Shown in pieces: positions 1-7,561 of a stretch of 64,000 bases of DNA; the stretch's first letter is position 1; each line of letters starts with the position of its first letter. Origin of the DNA: Negativicutes bacterium (GTDB lineage Bacteria; Bacillota_C; Negativicutes; Sporomusales_B; JARLHX01); NCBI GenBank assembly GCA_031292015.1, contig JARLHY010000163.1, forward strand, positions 12,528-76,527. The letters are read 5' to 3'. Below the pieces are notes generated by a model, which was not told the origin of the DNA, searched no databases, and worked only from the letters and a program-made list of their open reading frames with translations. The position numbers were made by a program, and so were the translations under genes.

Positions 1-235
1 TGCGATGCCGCGAAATCTCGTCGGTGATCTGGAACAGGTCCCCGCCGCCCATAGCCAGCATCTCCTCTGTCGCGGTGAACCGGCCGTTGTTGCGCATGAT
101 CCCGCCCACCAGGCCGGTGCCAAGCAGCATGTCGGTGCGTTCGAACAATTCCACCTCGCAGCCGGCTTTGCGGGCTGCAAGCGCCGCCGCCGTCCCCGCC
201 CAGCCGCCGCCCACGATCACTACTTTTTTCGTCAC
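1..235 (-). CDS. FAD-dependent oxidoreductase, MnmG/GidA-like, N-terminal part only
   Basis: The reverse strand encodes about 78 residues from a GTG start at 235, preceded by AGGAGG, and runs off the left edge. The first strand-turn-helix carries the dinucleotide-binding motif GGGWAG near residues 9-14 and an acidic residue in LFER about 20 residues later, which fits FAD ADP-ribose binding. The following segment with GGIMRNNGRF resembles GidA-like flavoproteins. It lies 18 bp downstream of the PLP-enzyme gene and is probably the fifth or later gene of the B12-mutase operon. Role inferred: oxidation or reduction of an intermediate of that pathway. The substrate cannot be told, and the rest of the protein is outside the window. 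Confidence 0.75.
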   Translation of the reverse strand, partial: MTKKVVIVGGGWAGTAAALAARKAGCEVELFERTDMLLGTGLVGGIMRNNGRFTATEEMLAMGGGDLFQITDEISRHR

Positions 236-253
236 TGCGCATCCTCCTTGGTG

Positions 254-1717
254 CTAAATAGTCCCGGCGTGCTTACAGACGATTTCGATCAGCCGGACCA
301 GGGCTTTGACGCCATATCGTGTCACATCGCCCAGCAGATTGCCTTTGCCGTCGGTGGTGCCAAGATCCGGCGAAATGTAGATATTGCCGTCATAGGCTAC
401 CGTCGGGATTACGCCCATCTGGGCCATGCCGGTCTGGAAGAGGTTCGAGCCTGAATACATGTCCTCGATGGAGAAGATGGGAATACCCAGTTCTCCGCCC
501 TTCCAGGTACCCTCGTAGTTGACCTCCACGGCGCGGGAGTTGTAGGACTTGGAGATGATGATCCCCTTCTTGAGCTTGGGATCGATCTTGGCGAATTCTT
601 CCTGGACGATTTTCTCCAGGTCATCCACCGACTTGGTCAGCACTTCCGGATTGTCCCGCAGCACCTTCAGGGCCTGGATCTGGGTGGCCAGGGCCTCTTT
701 GCCGGGGTCAAAGGTCACATAGGCGGCCTTGCCATAGGAGCCGGTGGTGCCCCACCTGTCGCCATGCAGGCCCATGGCCCGCCGGATCGGCACCATAAAT
801 TCCTCTTTGCCGATGATCAGGCCGCTGGTGGCCGCGCCGGTAGCCTTATCCATGCTGTAGATAATGACATCGGCCCCGGTCTTGCGCGGGTCGCTGCCGA
901 CAAACGGCAAACCCCAGGCGTTGTCCTGGACATAGGGAATGCCGTAATACTGGGCAAGTTCGGCGTACAGCTTCTGCAGCTCCGGCGCCCCGTCCTTGCC
1001 TTTAACGCCATAACCGTAGCCGGGGGTTTCATAGGCCAGCGATGTGATGCCTGTCAGCATGTCGCGGTGCATGTCGGCCATCTTTTTCGCTTCTTCGTAG
1101 CTCTTTTTCGGATCCACTTCAGTCAAAAGCGGCACCGGGTGGTACTTGATGCCGTGGACGTCGTATTTGGCGCCCGCCAGCCTGGTGATCAGCGTGTCCA
1201 GATTGTTCTGGCGCTTGCCGTAAAAGCCGAGTTCGCCCGCGGTTGAGCCGCGGTCGGCAATGATGTCCTTGTAGCGGGCCGGATAAGGCCGGCCGTAGCC
1301 GCCCTGATGATGGAAATGTTTTTCATACGGAGCGATGTAGCGGGCCCGGTAATTGTCGCCGCGCCCAAGATTGGGCGGCGAAAACAGCGAATCGAAGGCC
1401 ACCCACAGGCCGGCCTCGCAGGTGCTGGTCGGCGCCGCGTCATACTCGTCGCCGTAGACGCCTTTGACAATTTCCCTGATGTCATCCACCAGTTTGGACA
1501 ACGGCACAACCTCTTTGGCCAACGCTTCGCCGGCGTGCATAATATCGTCCCTCAGCGGCGCCGGACAGCCTGATATCGCACCCGTCAGGCCGAATTTACC
1601 CCGCAGTTCCTTAGGAATGCCAAGTTCGTCGGCGGCGGCGCGGGCTTCGGCGTAAATTGTGGCAATATTCATCTGCAGATGCTTGTACATTTGATACTTG
1701 AACTTGAACTTCCCCAT
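254..1717 (-). CDS. PLP-dependent fold-type I enzyme, tryptophanase/aminotransferase-like, family uncertain
   Basis: This is a 487-residue cytosolic protein. The region around residues 265-290 holds YVQDNAWG, where the Asp would bind the pyridine nitrogen. It is followed by YSMDKATGAATSG, where the Lys is the likely Schiff-base lysine. Length and general layout recall beta-eliminating lyases (tyrosine phenol-lyase, tryptophanase), but the hallmark SGKKD-type sequence of those enzymes is absent, so lyase or aminotransferase chemistry is left open. It sits 22 bp after ridA and 18 bp before the flavoprotein. Coupling to RidA suits an enzyme releasing reactive enamines, and coupling to a B12 mutase suggests amino-acid catabolism. 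SD: a GGGGG run 11 nt before the ATG. Confidence 0.65.
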   Translation of the reverse strand: MGKFKFKYQMYKHLQMNIATIYAEARAAADELGIPKELRGKFGLTGAISGCPAPLRDDIMHAGEALAKEVVPLSKLVDDIREIVKGVYGDEYDAAPTSTCEAGLWVAFDSLFSPPNLGRGDNYRARYIAPYEKHFHHQGGYGRPYPARYKDIIADRGSTAGELGFYGKRQNNLDTLITRLAGAKYDVHGIKYHPVPLLTEVDPKKSYEEAKKMADMHRDMLTGITSLAYETPGYGYGVKGKDGAPELQKLYAELAQYYGIPYVQDNAWGLPFVGSDPRKTGADVIIYSMDKATGAATSGLIIGKEEFMVPIRRAMGLHGDRWGTTGSYGKAAYVTFDPGKEALATQIQALKVLRDNPEVLTKSVDDLEKIVQEEFAKIDPKLKKGIIISKSYNSRAVEVNYEGTWKGGELGIPIFSIEDMYSGSNLFQTGMAQMGVIPTVAYDGNIYISPDLGTTDGKGNLLGDVTRYGVKALVRLIEIVCKHAGTI

Positions 1718-1739
1718 GTGCTTTTTCCCCCTGCTGCGA

Positions 1740-2198
1740 TTATTTCACTTTCACGATCATTTCCACTTCACAGGCCGCGTCCAGCGGCAGTTCGTTCACT
1801 CCGACCGCCGAGCGGGCATGGGCCCCTTTGTCGCCGAACAGCTTGCCCAAAAGCTCGGAGGCGCCGTTGATCACCTTGGGCTGGGCATTGAAGCCCGGCG
1901 CACTGCTAACAAAGCCCGTGACTTTAACGATCTGGACGATATCGTCCAGACTGCCGACCTGGCCTTTGATGACACTCAGGCAATTCAGGGCACAGGTTTT
2001 CGCTGCCTCATACCCTTGATCCTCGCTGAGATCCTTGCCCAGTTTTCCCTTGAATTTGACCTCGCCGTTTACCAGCGGAATCTGGCCGGCGGTATAAACA
2101 TAGCCGTCTATTTTCACCGCGGGAACATACGCCGCCACCGGTTTCGGGGCAACAGGAAGCTCAATTCCCATTTCCTTAAGCTTGCTCTCTACACTCAT
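1740..2198 (-). CDS. ridA: RidA/YjgF/YER057c family enamine deaminase
   Basis: RidA proteins hydrolyse 2-aminoacrylate and related enamine/imine intermediates released by PLP enzymes. This 152-residue protein is longer than the usual 125-130 because of an N-terminal extension of roughly 20 residues. It has the family sequence YTAGQIPL in the first third and the usual alternating strands ending in VEMIVKVK. The ATG at 2198 is chosen because GGAGG lies 8 nt upstream; the GTG at 2207 would overlap the SD. It is co-directional and close to the PLP gene, so local detoxification of an intermediate is likely (inference). About 157 bp separate it from the mutase upstream, enough for a separate promoter. 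Confidence 0.88.
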   Translation of the reverse strand: MSVESKLKEMGIELPVAPKPVAAYVPAVKIDGYVYTAGQIPLVNGEVKFKGKLGKDLSEDQGYEAAKTCALNCLSVIKGQVGSLDDIVQIVKVTGFVSSAPGFNAQPKVINGASELLGKLFGDKGAHARSAVGVNELPLDAACEVEMIVKVK

Positions 2199-2355
2199 AG
2201 CACTCACCTCCTTTGCCGGACACCTTGAATGACTCTACTCTCTTGCCAGGCACCATCGAAAATTGGCTGTTCACCGCAAAGCAACATGTACCCGTTCGGG
2301 CTGCCGCCTCCCCTCCATTATATTTTCCAGATCGGCGAAAACCATGAGCCTAATT

Positions 2356-4182
2356 TTATTTCAGGACATTCCTTGTCTGCACGGTATCCTTGCCCGCCCG
2401 GCCCGGGTAGGCGCCCTCTTCGCGGCTGCCCAGAATTCCCTGGTGAATGGCGCTCACAAAATCGCCGGACTTGAGCACCCTGTCCAGAACCTGCTCGATC
2501 TGGCCGATCATTGTCTCGGCATAGGCCTTGGCCTGATTGGTCGGGGAAATTCCGGCCTGTCCGAGAAAGCGGAAACTTTCCCGGGTTGCCCGCAGGGTAT
2601 CGATCTTGGCCGGGACCGTGATAGGCCCGCCGGAATAAGCCTCGTCGGTAGAAGCGATGGATATCGCATCCACCCCCAGCGAAGCTGCCAGACAGGCGTG
2701 CAGAGCAGTGGAGGTCGCCGATTGCACCCGGTCTTCGCTATGGGTGAGAAAGCCGATAGGTGCCCCCGGCCAGATCGGCGCGTTGATAATCCGCCGCAGG
2801 GCGTAAATTTTTGCGGCATTGAAATCAATGTAGTTATCGGCCATCAGTCCCTCGATCATGACTTCCGGCGAATAAGCGAACAGCGGCTGCAGAATGGGCC
2901 TGGCTCCGAGCATGATCGCCAGGTCGCTGACAATCAGCATACCAGCAATGGCCTTGTAGGCCGGTACCCCGGAAAGCTCCTCGTTGGTCACGATATCAAA
3001 AGGCAGCTGGTATTTCTTCGCGTATAAAATACTGTGATAGCCGTCCACAGTCATCCGGGCCGGGTCGGTACCAGCCCCCAGCGCGCCGTAGCAAATGTTG
3101 ATTTTGGTCAGATCGGCCCCGATTTTCCCCGCAAGCACCACCGTTTCCGGTGTGTTCAGGCCGCGGTGGGCCCGGACCTGCCATAAGGTCGATTCCTCCA
3201 GCCCCAGCTTAATCCGGTTGAGATTGGCCGGGGTGATTACCGTACCATCCTCCTGGTGGGTCAGGAAGCCGTCGAAAAAGCCCTCCGTCCTCGCCCCCCA
3301 GGACGGGTCGAAATGGACCACGCCGTCCACCCCCCAGGCTTCACTGGCCAGAATATGGCCGATGTCCATAAACGGGCAGCCGGTGCCGTACTGATTGAAA
3401 ACCAGCGGTTTGGGCCGGGTGTGCTGCAGTTTCAGCACCGACATCCGCTGCTTGGTCTCGGCCAGATAACTCTCCAGCCCGGCAACCTCCTCCCTGGTAA
3501 ACCGCCTGGTTTTGGGATGCAGTTCGCCGCTGCCGTAAAACTTGCGCGGCAGCTCGCCGCAAAGCGCCGGGTAATGCTTGTAGAGGTCGCCGTCTCCTTC
3601 GCGGGCGCGCCAGCGGTCGACATCCCAAAGTTCATCCCGCAGCCTGGCCCGCTCCACCCCCGGGGAGGTCTTGTCCTGCACCCAGTGCAGGATGCTGTCG
3701 GTAATCCGCCCCAGCTTCATGCCGATGGCGGGATGAACATAACGGTAATCGTAGCCGGCGGTCATATCCGGTTTCGTCTTGGAAACCCGGGTCGGATCCG
3801 GCACATACTCCCGCTTTTCGACAAAACATACGACCTCTTCCACGATGGTCCCGGGGCCGAATCCCGCGTCAAAGCCGAGTTCCGCCGCCAGTTCTCGCCG
3901 GATCGCCATCCCGCCGATACCCAGCCGTGTCTTTTCCCTCAGCCCGGCGGCGTCGGCCTGGTCGATAAACCGGGCCAGCAGTTCGGCCACCCCGTACCCC
4001 AGCGTCCGGCTGACCAAGAGGGTTCCGGCCTCTTGCCTGATGGCCTGCTCGATGATTTCCTCCACCGCCAGATCAGGCGGCAGCAGGATTGCCTCATGGC
4101 CCGCCTCCCTGATCCCCCTGGCAATCATTTTCAGGCCGATATCATGAACAGGATCAAGCGGTGCCAACAAAACCCGCATCAC
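2356..4182 (-). CDS. Cobalamin-dependent mutase: B12-binding domain fused to glutamate-mutase-E-like barrel
   Basis: The protein has 608 residues. Residues 1 to about 130 form a Rossmann-like B12 domain. It has DPVHDIG at about 8-14, then LVSRTLGYG, DAAGLREKTR, IGGMAI and FGPGT, matching the layout of glutamate mutase S. The usual base-off motif is D-x-H-x-x-G; here the Asp is one residue further away (D-x-x-H-x-x-G), though the His ligand is kept. After a linker, residues about 240-560 resemble the glutamate mutase E barrel: INICYGALGAG parallels its NITVGYGECG region, and a later stretch with STDEAY parallels its TPHEA. Classical glutamate mutase has separate S and E chains, so this is a fused and reordered relative. 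The substrate is unknown. The GTG at 4182 has GGAGG 7 nt upstream; the ATG at 4179 is an alternative. Confidence 0.8.
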   Translation of the reverse strand: MMRVLLAPLDPVHDIGLKMIARGIREAGHEAILLPPDLAVEEIIEQAIRQEAGTLLVSRTLGYGVAELLARFIDQADAAGLREKTRLGIGGMAIRRELAAELGFDAGFGPGTIVEEVVCFVEKREYVPDPTRVSKTKPDMTAGYDYRYVHPAIGMKLGRITDSILHWVQDKTSPGVERARLRDELWDVDRWRAREGDGDLYKHYPALCGELPRKFYGSGELHPKTRRFTREEVAGLESYLAETKQRMSVLKLQHTRPKPLVFNQYGTGCPFMDIGHILASEAWGVDGVVHFDPSWGARTEGFFDGFLTHQEDGTVITPANLNRIKLGLEESTLWQVRAHRGLNTPETVVLAGKIGADLTKINICYGALGAGTDPARMTVDGYHSILYAKKYQLPFDIVTNEELSGVPAYKAIAGMLIVSDLAIMLGARPILQPLFAYSPEVMIEGLMADNYIDFNAAKIYALRRIINAPIWPGAPIGFLTHSEDRVQSATSTALHACLAASLGVDAISIASTDEAYSGGPITVPAKIDTLRATRESFRFLGQAGISPTNQAKAYAETMIGQIEQVLDRVLKSGDFVSAIHQGILGSREEGAYPGRAGKDTVQTRNVLK

Positions 4183-4424
4183 CTGGCAGCCTCCCCGTTA
4201 TCCCTGAGCAGCCAGCGGTAACGGTCAGCAGGCCGATAGACGTAAGCCCGGCCCCTTACCCGGGTACCCGGGCCCTCGTACTCGGCAAAAACAACATCAA
4301 CATCGGCAAAGCCCCACCCTTTGAGCATACCCAGCATCAGGCTCCGGCCGTCCTCCTCCGTCGCACAAACAAAAAAAGTCTCCACATCAACGGCGTCCAT
4401 GATCTGTTCCACCGGATTCGTCAT
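4179..4424 (-). CDS. Small protein of unknown family preceding the B12 mutase
   Basis: This is an 81-residue acidic protein. Its stop codon overlaps the start of the mutase, which implies translational coupling. The ATG at 4424 is preferred over the GTG at 4439 because GGGAGG lies 7 nt upstream of it. The sequence begins MTNPVEQIMDAVDVETFF and contains VVFAEYEGPG and a basic C-terminal half with RGRAYVYRPADRYRW. There is no Cys pair, signal peptide or membrane segment. It is not recognisably OraS or MutL. By position it may be a small subunit or chaperone of the mutase, as OraS is for ornithine aminomutase. That is inference from position only. Confidence 0.65.
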   Translation of the reverse strand: MTNPVEQIMDAVDVETFFVCATEEDGRSLMLGMLKGWGFADVDVVFAEYEGPGTRVRGRAYVYRPADRYRWLLRDNGEAAR

Positions 4425-4509
4425 CCCTTTTCCTCCCACGCCGATTCTCGTAAGTAGTATGAAGCAAGCAATCTGCCATTATACCCGATTATACCCGGCC
4501 CCTTATAAA

Positions 4510-4535
4510 GGGAAAAAGCAGGCTGGGCCTGCTTT
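4510..4535 (-). terminator. Rho-independent terminator after the 34-residue ORF
   Basis: The arms AAAGCAGGC (4515-4523) and GCCTGCTTT (4527-4535) flank a 3-nt loop. On the minus strand a run of five T follows. The stem overlaps the stop codon of the small gene at 4534-4638, so this gene is probably transcribed apart from the B12 operon downstream. Confidence 0.8.
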
Positions 4536-4638
4536 ATGGAAGACTGTCAATCACACTGGCTATCTCCACGATCTGTTGATCCTGCTGTCCCTGTTCCGGC
4601 CGATTGGTCAACTTGTCCTGGGCTTTCTTGTCCACCAC
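4534..4638 (-). CDS. Putative 34-residue mini-protein
   Basis: A short frame reads VVDKKAQDKLTNRPEQ, then a Gln-rich stretch, then IVEIASVIDSLP and TAA. AGGAGG at 4647-4652 lies 8 nt before the first of two GTG codons, and the stop is embedded in a strong terminator hairpin. An SD, a short frame and a terminator make a compact, independent transcription unit. The peptide is hydrophilic with an amphipathic C-terminal half and is not recognised. It is divergent from the MFS gene. It could be a regulatory or assembly peptide; no function is claimed. Confidence 0.6.
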   Translation of the reverse strand: MVDKKAQDKLTNRPEQGQQDQQIVEIASVIDSLP

Positions 4639-5007
4639 CGCCACCACCTCCTAACAAGCTTAGTCATACTATATACTCTGAAAAACGGAGCAATCTTATG
4701 CAATAAATATATCCGGCCTGCGACCGGACCAGGGACAGCAACGCCTCTCCAGCGCCGCAAAAAACCGCGCCGCGGTAATATCCGGCTGCAGTTTTTCCGG
4801 TAAAAGAATACAGGCAAATATGCACAAAAATGCTAAATAAGGCAGGGGTTTGAAAAGCGAAGGTAGAATAAACCTAAGATATTATTCGCTTTTCGTCAAC
4901 CGACTGTTTTCTTAGACGGAATAAAAGATTCTGTCGAAAGGACGTGATAGCCGCGGCGTACCGTCATCAATAGCGCAAACATTCACTAAATAAGGAGGTT
5001 TTCATTT
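4639..5007. other. Divergent intergenic region with structured leader of the MFS gene
   Basis: No gene was found here. Two inverted repeats lie upstream of the MFS start. GAAAAGCGAA (4852-4861) pairs with TTCGCTTTTC (4885-4894), and a shorter GACGGAAT/ATTCTGTC pair lies at about 4916-4936. Neither has a T-run, so operators or leader hairpins are more likely than terminators. The SD AAGGAGG lies at about 4992. Confidence 0.5.
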
Positions 5008-6303
5008 ATGGAGAGTGGTGGATCCGGAGCCAGTAGCGCAGTTGCATTGAAACCTACCAAAGAACGGGTTATTCTTGTCCTAATTCTGTTAATTACCTTA
5101 CTTGTTGCCTATCTGGACCGGGTAAACGTTTCTGTTCTTTTGGCCGACAATGCTTTTCTCACCGACATGGGCATCAAGGGCCAGCCGGTGCAAATGGGTC
5201 TGCTCATGACCCTGTTCCTGATCGCTTATGGGTTTTCCAACGTCGTTCTCAGCCCGCTGGGCGATATACTGGGACCACGGAAAGCGATGTCACTGTCCAT
5301 CGTTCTGTGGGCTGCTTCACTGGCCCTCGGCGGTATCGCCGCAACCTTTACCATTATGTTGGCGGCCAGACTGATTCTGGGTATCGGCGAAGGCATGCAC
5401 TGGCCGATGCAGAGCAAGTACGTCAAAAACTGGTTCCCGCCGCATGAACGTGGCAAGGCCAACGCGGTGTGGGTGGTCGGACTGATGGCCGGGCCGGCGC
5501 TTGCCATGCCTTTTCTCACCTGGGCCATCCAGTCTTATGGCTGGCGTACCAGCTTCTTCCTCCTGGTTGCTTTCGGACTGATACCGCTGATGCTCTTGTG
5601 GTTCAGGACCACCGACTATCCGAATCAGCACAGCAAGGTCAATCAGGCCGAACGGGACCTGATCGAAGAAGGACAAAAAGCCGAGAAAGAACTCGAAGCC
5701 CAGGCCGGAAATACGACGGTATGGGAAAATATGAAAGTCTTTATTTTCGACTATCGGTTCTGGCTGGTGACCCTTTACTATTTCTGCCTGGCGTCGATAT
5801 TCTGGGGAACGATGGCTTGGCTGCCTTCCTACCTGAAAGTGGCGCGCAACTTCTCCTGGGCCGCCATGGGAGCCTGGTCCTCGCTGCCTTATATCCTCGG
5901 CATAGCCAGTGTTATGGCCTCAGGCTACATCTCCGACTGGATGGGACGGCGGGCTCCTGTCTGTATCGTTTCCATGCTCGGCGCCGCCGCCGGCATCTAT
6001 TTCGGCGCCTACGCCCCGGACAACACCACCGCAGCCATTCTCATCTCGCTCGGAATCGCCTCCATCGGCCTCGGCATAGCCCCGGCCTGGGCCATGGTCC
6101 AGCGGATCGTTCCCGGCAAGGCCATCGGCGCCGGCGCTGGGATGATGAACGGTGTTTCCAACGGTGGCTCGGCCTTCTCGCCTGTTCTGATCGGCTTCTT
6201 CATCAGCGCTTCCGGCAGCTATATCGGCGGCCTGATGTTCCTGGTCGGCCTGGGCCTGTTCGCCGCCTGCTGCGCGGCCATTCTCTCCTACCAGAAATAC
6301 TAA
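5008..6303 (+). CDS. MFS transporter, anion:cation symporter (ACS)-like
   Basis: This 431-residue inner-membrane protein has about 12 hydrophobic segments split by a charged central loop (residues about 205-235, rich in Glu/Lys). The MFS motif GDILGPRK is at 85-92, between the second and third segments, and YLDRVNVSVL in the first segment is typical of the ACS group that takes up hexuronates, glucarate and other organic anions. SD AAGGAGG is well placed before the ATG. It is transcribed alone: the mini-gene upstream is divergent and an inverted repeat follows. A carboxylate substrate is likely; which one cannot be said. Confidence 0.85.
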   Translation: MESGGSGASSAVALKPTKERVILVLILLITLLVAYLDRVNVSVLLADNAFLTDMGIKGQPVQMGLLMTLFLIAYGFSNVVLSPLGDILGPRKAMSLSIVLWAASLALGGIAATFTIMLAARLILGIGEGMHWPMQSKYVKNWFPPHERGKANAVWVVGLMAGPALAMPFLTWAIQSYGWRTSFFLLVAFGLIPLMLLWFRTTDYPNQHSKVNQAERDLIEEGQKAEKELEAQAGNTTVWENMKVFIFDYRFWLVTLYYFCLASIFWGTMAWLPSYLKVARNFSWAAMGAWSSLPYILGIASVMASGYISDWMGRRAPVCIVSMLGAAAGIYFGAYAPDNTTAAILISLGIASIGLGIAPAWAMVQRIVPGKAIGAGAGMMNGVSNGGSAFSPVLIGFFISASGSYIGGLMFLVGLGLFAACCAAILSYQKY

Positions 6304-6325
6304 ACGCTACGTAGAGCTATTAGAA

Positions 6326-6438
6326 GGAAACGGGAGGGGATTTCCGCAGCGGTACTCTTGTCCCCAGCCGTCGGCAGCTTTGCTGCCGGTAACGGCGCAG
6401 GATATCGTCCGTAGCGGAGGAATTCCCCTCCCGTTTCC
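6326..6438. repeat. 113-bp palindromic element A
   Basis: The arms match for 15 bp: GGAAACGGGAGGGGA at 6326-6340 and its complement at 6424-6438. The next bases inward also pair with small bulges, and a central hairpin CGGCAGC-TTT-GCTGCCG forms the tip. It sits between the MFS gene and a repressor gene. There is no T-run, so it is not a simple terminator. It resembles a REP- or MITE-like fold-back element. Confidence 0.65.
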
Positions 6439-6556
6439 CCACTTTGTCTACAACCTGACAAGGCCGCAAGGGCCTTGTTTGTTTTTGCCGGTAAAATTTG
6501 CTATAATCAGAATGATTTATACCCGCCCCCCTCGGGGGAGAAGAAGAGGTGCGGTT

Positions 6557-6829
6557 ATGGCAAATTTGGCGGTACAAAGCGAAGTACTGAACAGGCTGCG
6601 CAATGTTAAAGGCCACCTGTCCGGAATCGAGCGTATGGTGGAAGAAGGTCAGGAGTGCCGCAACATCCTGATCCAGCTCTCGGCTATCCGGGCCTCCATC
6701 GAAAAAATCGGCATCTACATCCTGGAGAACAACGCCACCGAGTGTCTGCTGAAGGACACGGATCCCAAACCCGAAGACCGGGAAAAAGTGGAGCAGGTTG
6801 TCAAACAGATGCTGGCTTTTCTGAAATAA
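6557..6829 (+). CDS. CsoR/FrmR-family (DUF156) repressor, CstR-like ligand set
   Basis: This is a 90-residue all-helical DNA-binding repressor. In CsoR the ligands are Cys-x24-His-x3-Cys. Here the positions are Cys34, Asn59 and Cys63, so the copper-binding His is replaced and only the Cys pair with the CstR-type 29-residue spacing remains. That pattern fits a thiol/persulfide sensor (CstR-like) better than a copper sensor; this is an inference from residues. The second CsoR homologue in the window (46967-47236) keeps all three copper ligands, which makes the contrast clear. It is convergent with ccdA-tlpA, a redox pair. The ATG at 6557 is chosen because the family start motif follows; a weak GAGG lies upstream. 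Confidence 0.85.
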   Translation: MANLAVQSEVLNRLRNVKGHLSGIERMVEEGQECRNILIQLSAIRASIEKIGIYILENNATECLLKDTDPKPEDREKVEQVVKQMLAFLK

Positions 6830-6833
6830 GAAA

Positions 6834-6859
6834 AAGCCATCCGGGTTAACGGATGGCTT
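6834..6859. terminator. Bidirectional terminator between repressor and ccdA genes
   Basis: The arms AAGCCATCCG (6834-6843) and CGGATGGCTT (6850-6859) lie between two convergent genes. A-rich sequence on the left gives a U-tract on the minus strand; the plus-strand tail is weaker. Confidence 0.75.
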
Positions 6860-6862
6860 CGT

Positions 6863-7552
6863 TTACAGCAACAGCCCCAGGCCTTGCTGCACAAGGTCAA
6901 AATAGATCAGAACACCGGTGACGGCCAGTATCACGCCAGCCGTCTTCTGAATAACGGGCAGCCAGCGGTACCATGAGCCGAAGCGGCCGGCATAGCGATG
7001 GCACAGCAGCGCAAACAGTAAAAATGGTACAGCGAACCCCATCGCGTAAGCAAAAAGCAGATACAGCCCCTGGGCTAACGTACTGCCGATTCCGGCGTAG
7101 GTCAGCACTGATGCCAGGATCGGTCCTATGCACGGGGTCCAGCCTGCAGTGATGGCCGCCCCCAGCAGCATCGCCCCGAGCGGCCCCTGGCTGTAACGCT
7201 TCTGCATCGGCCGCCAGTCCCTCTCCAGCGTTGGAAGCCGGACCACACCGGCCAGGCATAGCCCCATAAATACCATGAATAACCCGCCGGCTTTGCGGAC
7301 AACCTCCTGATAATCGGCAAACAGCTGCCCGAGCAGCGAAGCTGTCGCTCCCATCACCAGAAACACCGCCGTGAACCCGGCCATGAAACAAAACGAATGA
7401 AAGACCAGCCGCCGGCCCGCGTTCCCGGCCTCGTCGCCGGCTCCGGCCAGCATGGCTACATATACCGGAATCATCGGCAGCACGCAGGGCGATACAAAAG
7501 ACACCGCCCCGGCGATAAAGGCTGCCAACAGGGAAACTTCGCCTCCGCTCAT
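6863..7552 (-). CDS. ccdA: Cytochrome c biogenesis/thiol-reducing membrane protein CcdA
   Basis: CcdA carries reducing equivalents from cytoplasmic thioredoxin across the inner membrane to extracytoplasmic thioredoxin-like proteins. This 229-residue protein has six hydrophobic segments. The two redox Cys are in the family motifs SPCVLP (Cys23, first segment) and TPCIGP (Cys141, fourth segment). It starts 9 bp downstream of the tlpA-like gene and is co-directional, so donor and acceptor are encoded together. Length and motifs are normal for the short CcdA form. Confidence 0.93.
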   Translation of the reverse strand: MSGGEVSLLAAFIAGAVSFVSPCVLPMIPVYVAMLAGAGDEAGNAGRRLVFHSFCFMAGFTAVFLVMGATASLLGQLFADYQEVVRKAGGLFMVFMGLCLAGVVRLPTLERDWRPMQKRYSQGPLGAMLLGAAITAGWTPCIGPILASVLTYAGIGSTLAQGLYLLFAYAMGFAVPFLLFALLCHRYAGRFGSWYRWLPVIQKTAGVILAVTGVLIYFDLVQQGLGLLL

Positions 7553-7561
7553 TCTTACCTC

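Noticed and set aside
3256..4221. 321-codon plus-strand frame opposite the B12 mutase
   Set aside because: It mirrors the mutase on the other strand, has no SD and no recognisable domain; high GC makes long antisense frames common here.
4425..4533. Cobalamin riboswitch before the B12 mutase operon
   Set aside because: Only about 110 bp are free and no B12-box-like sequence is seen.
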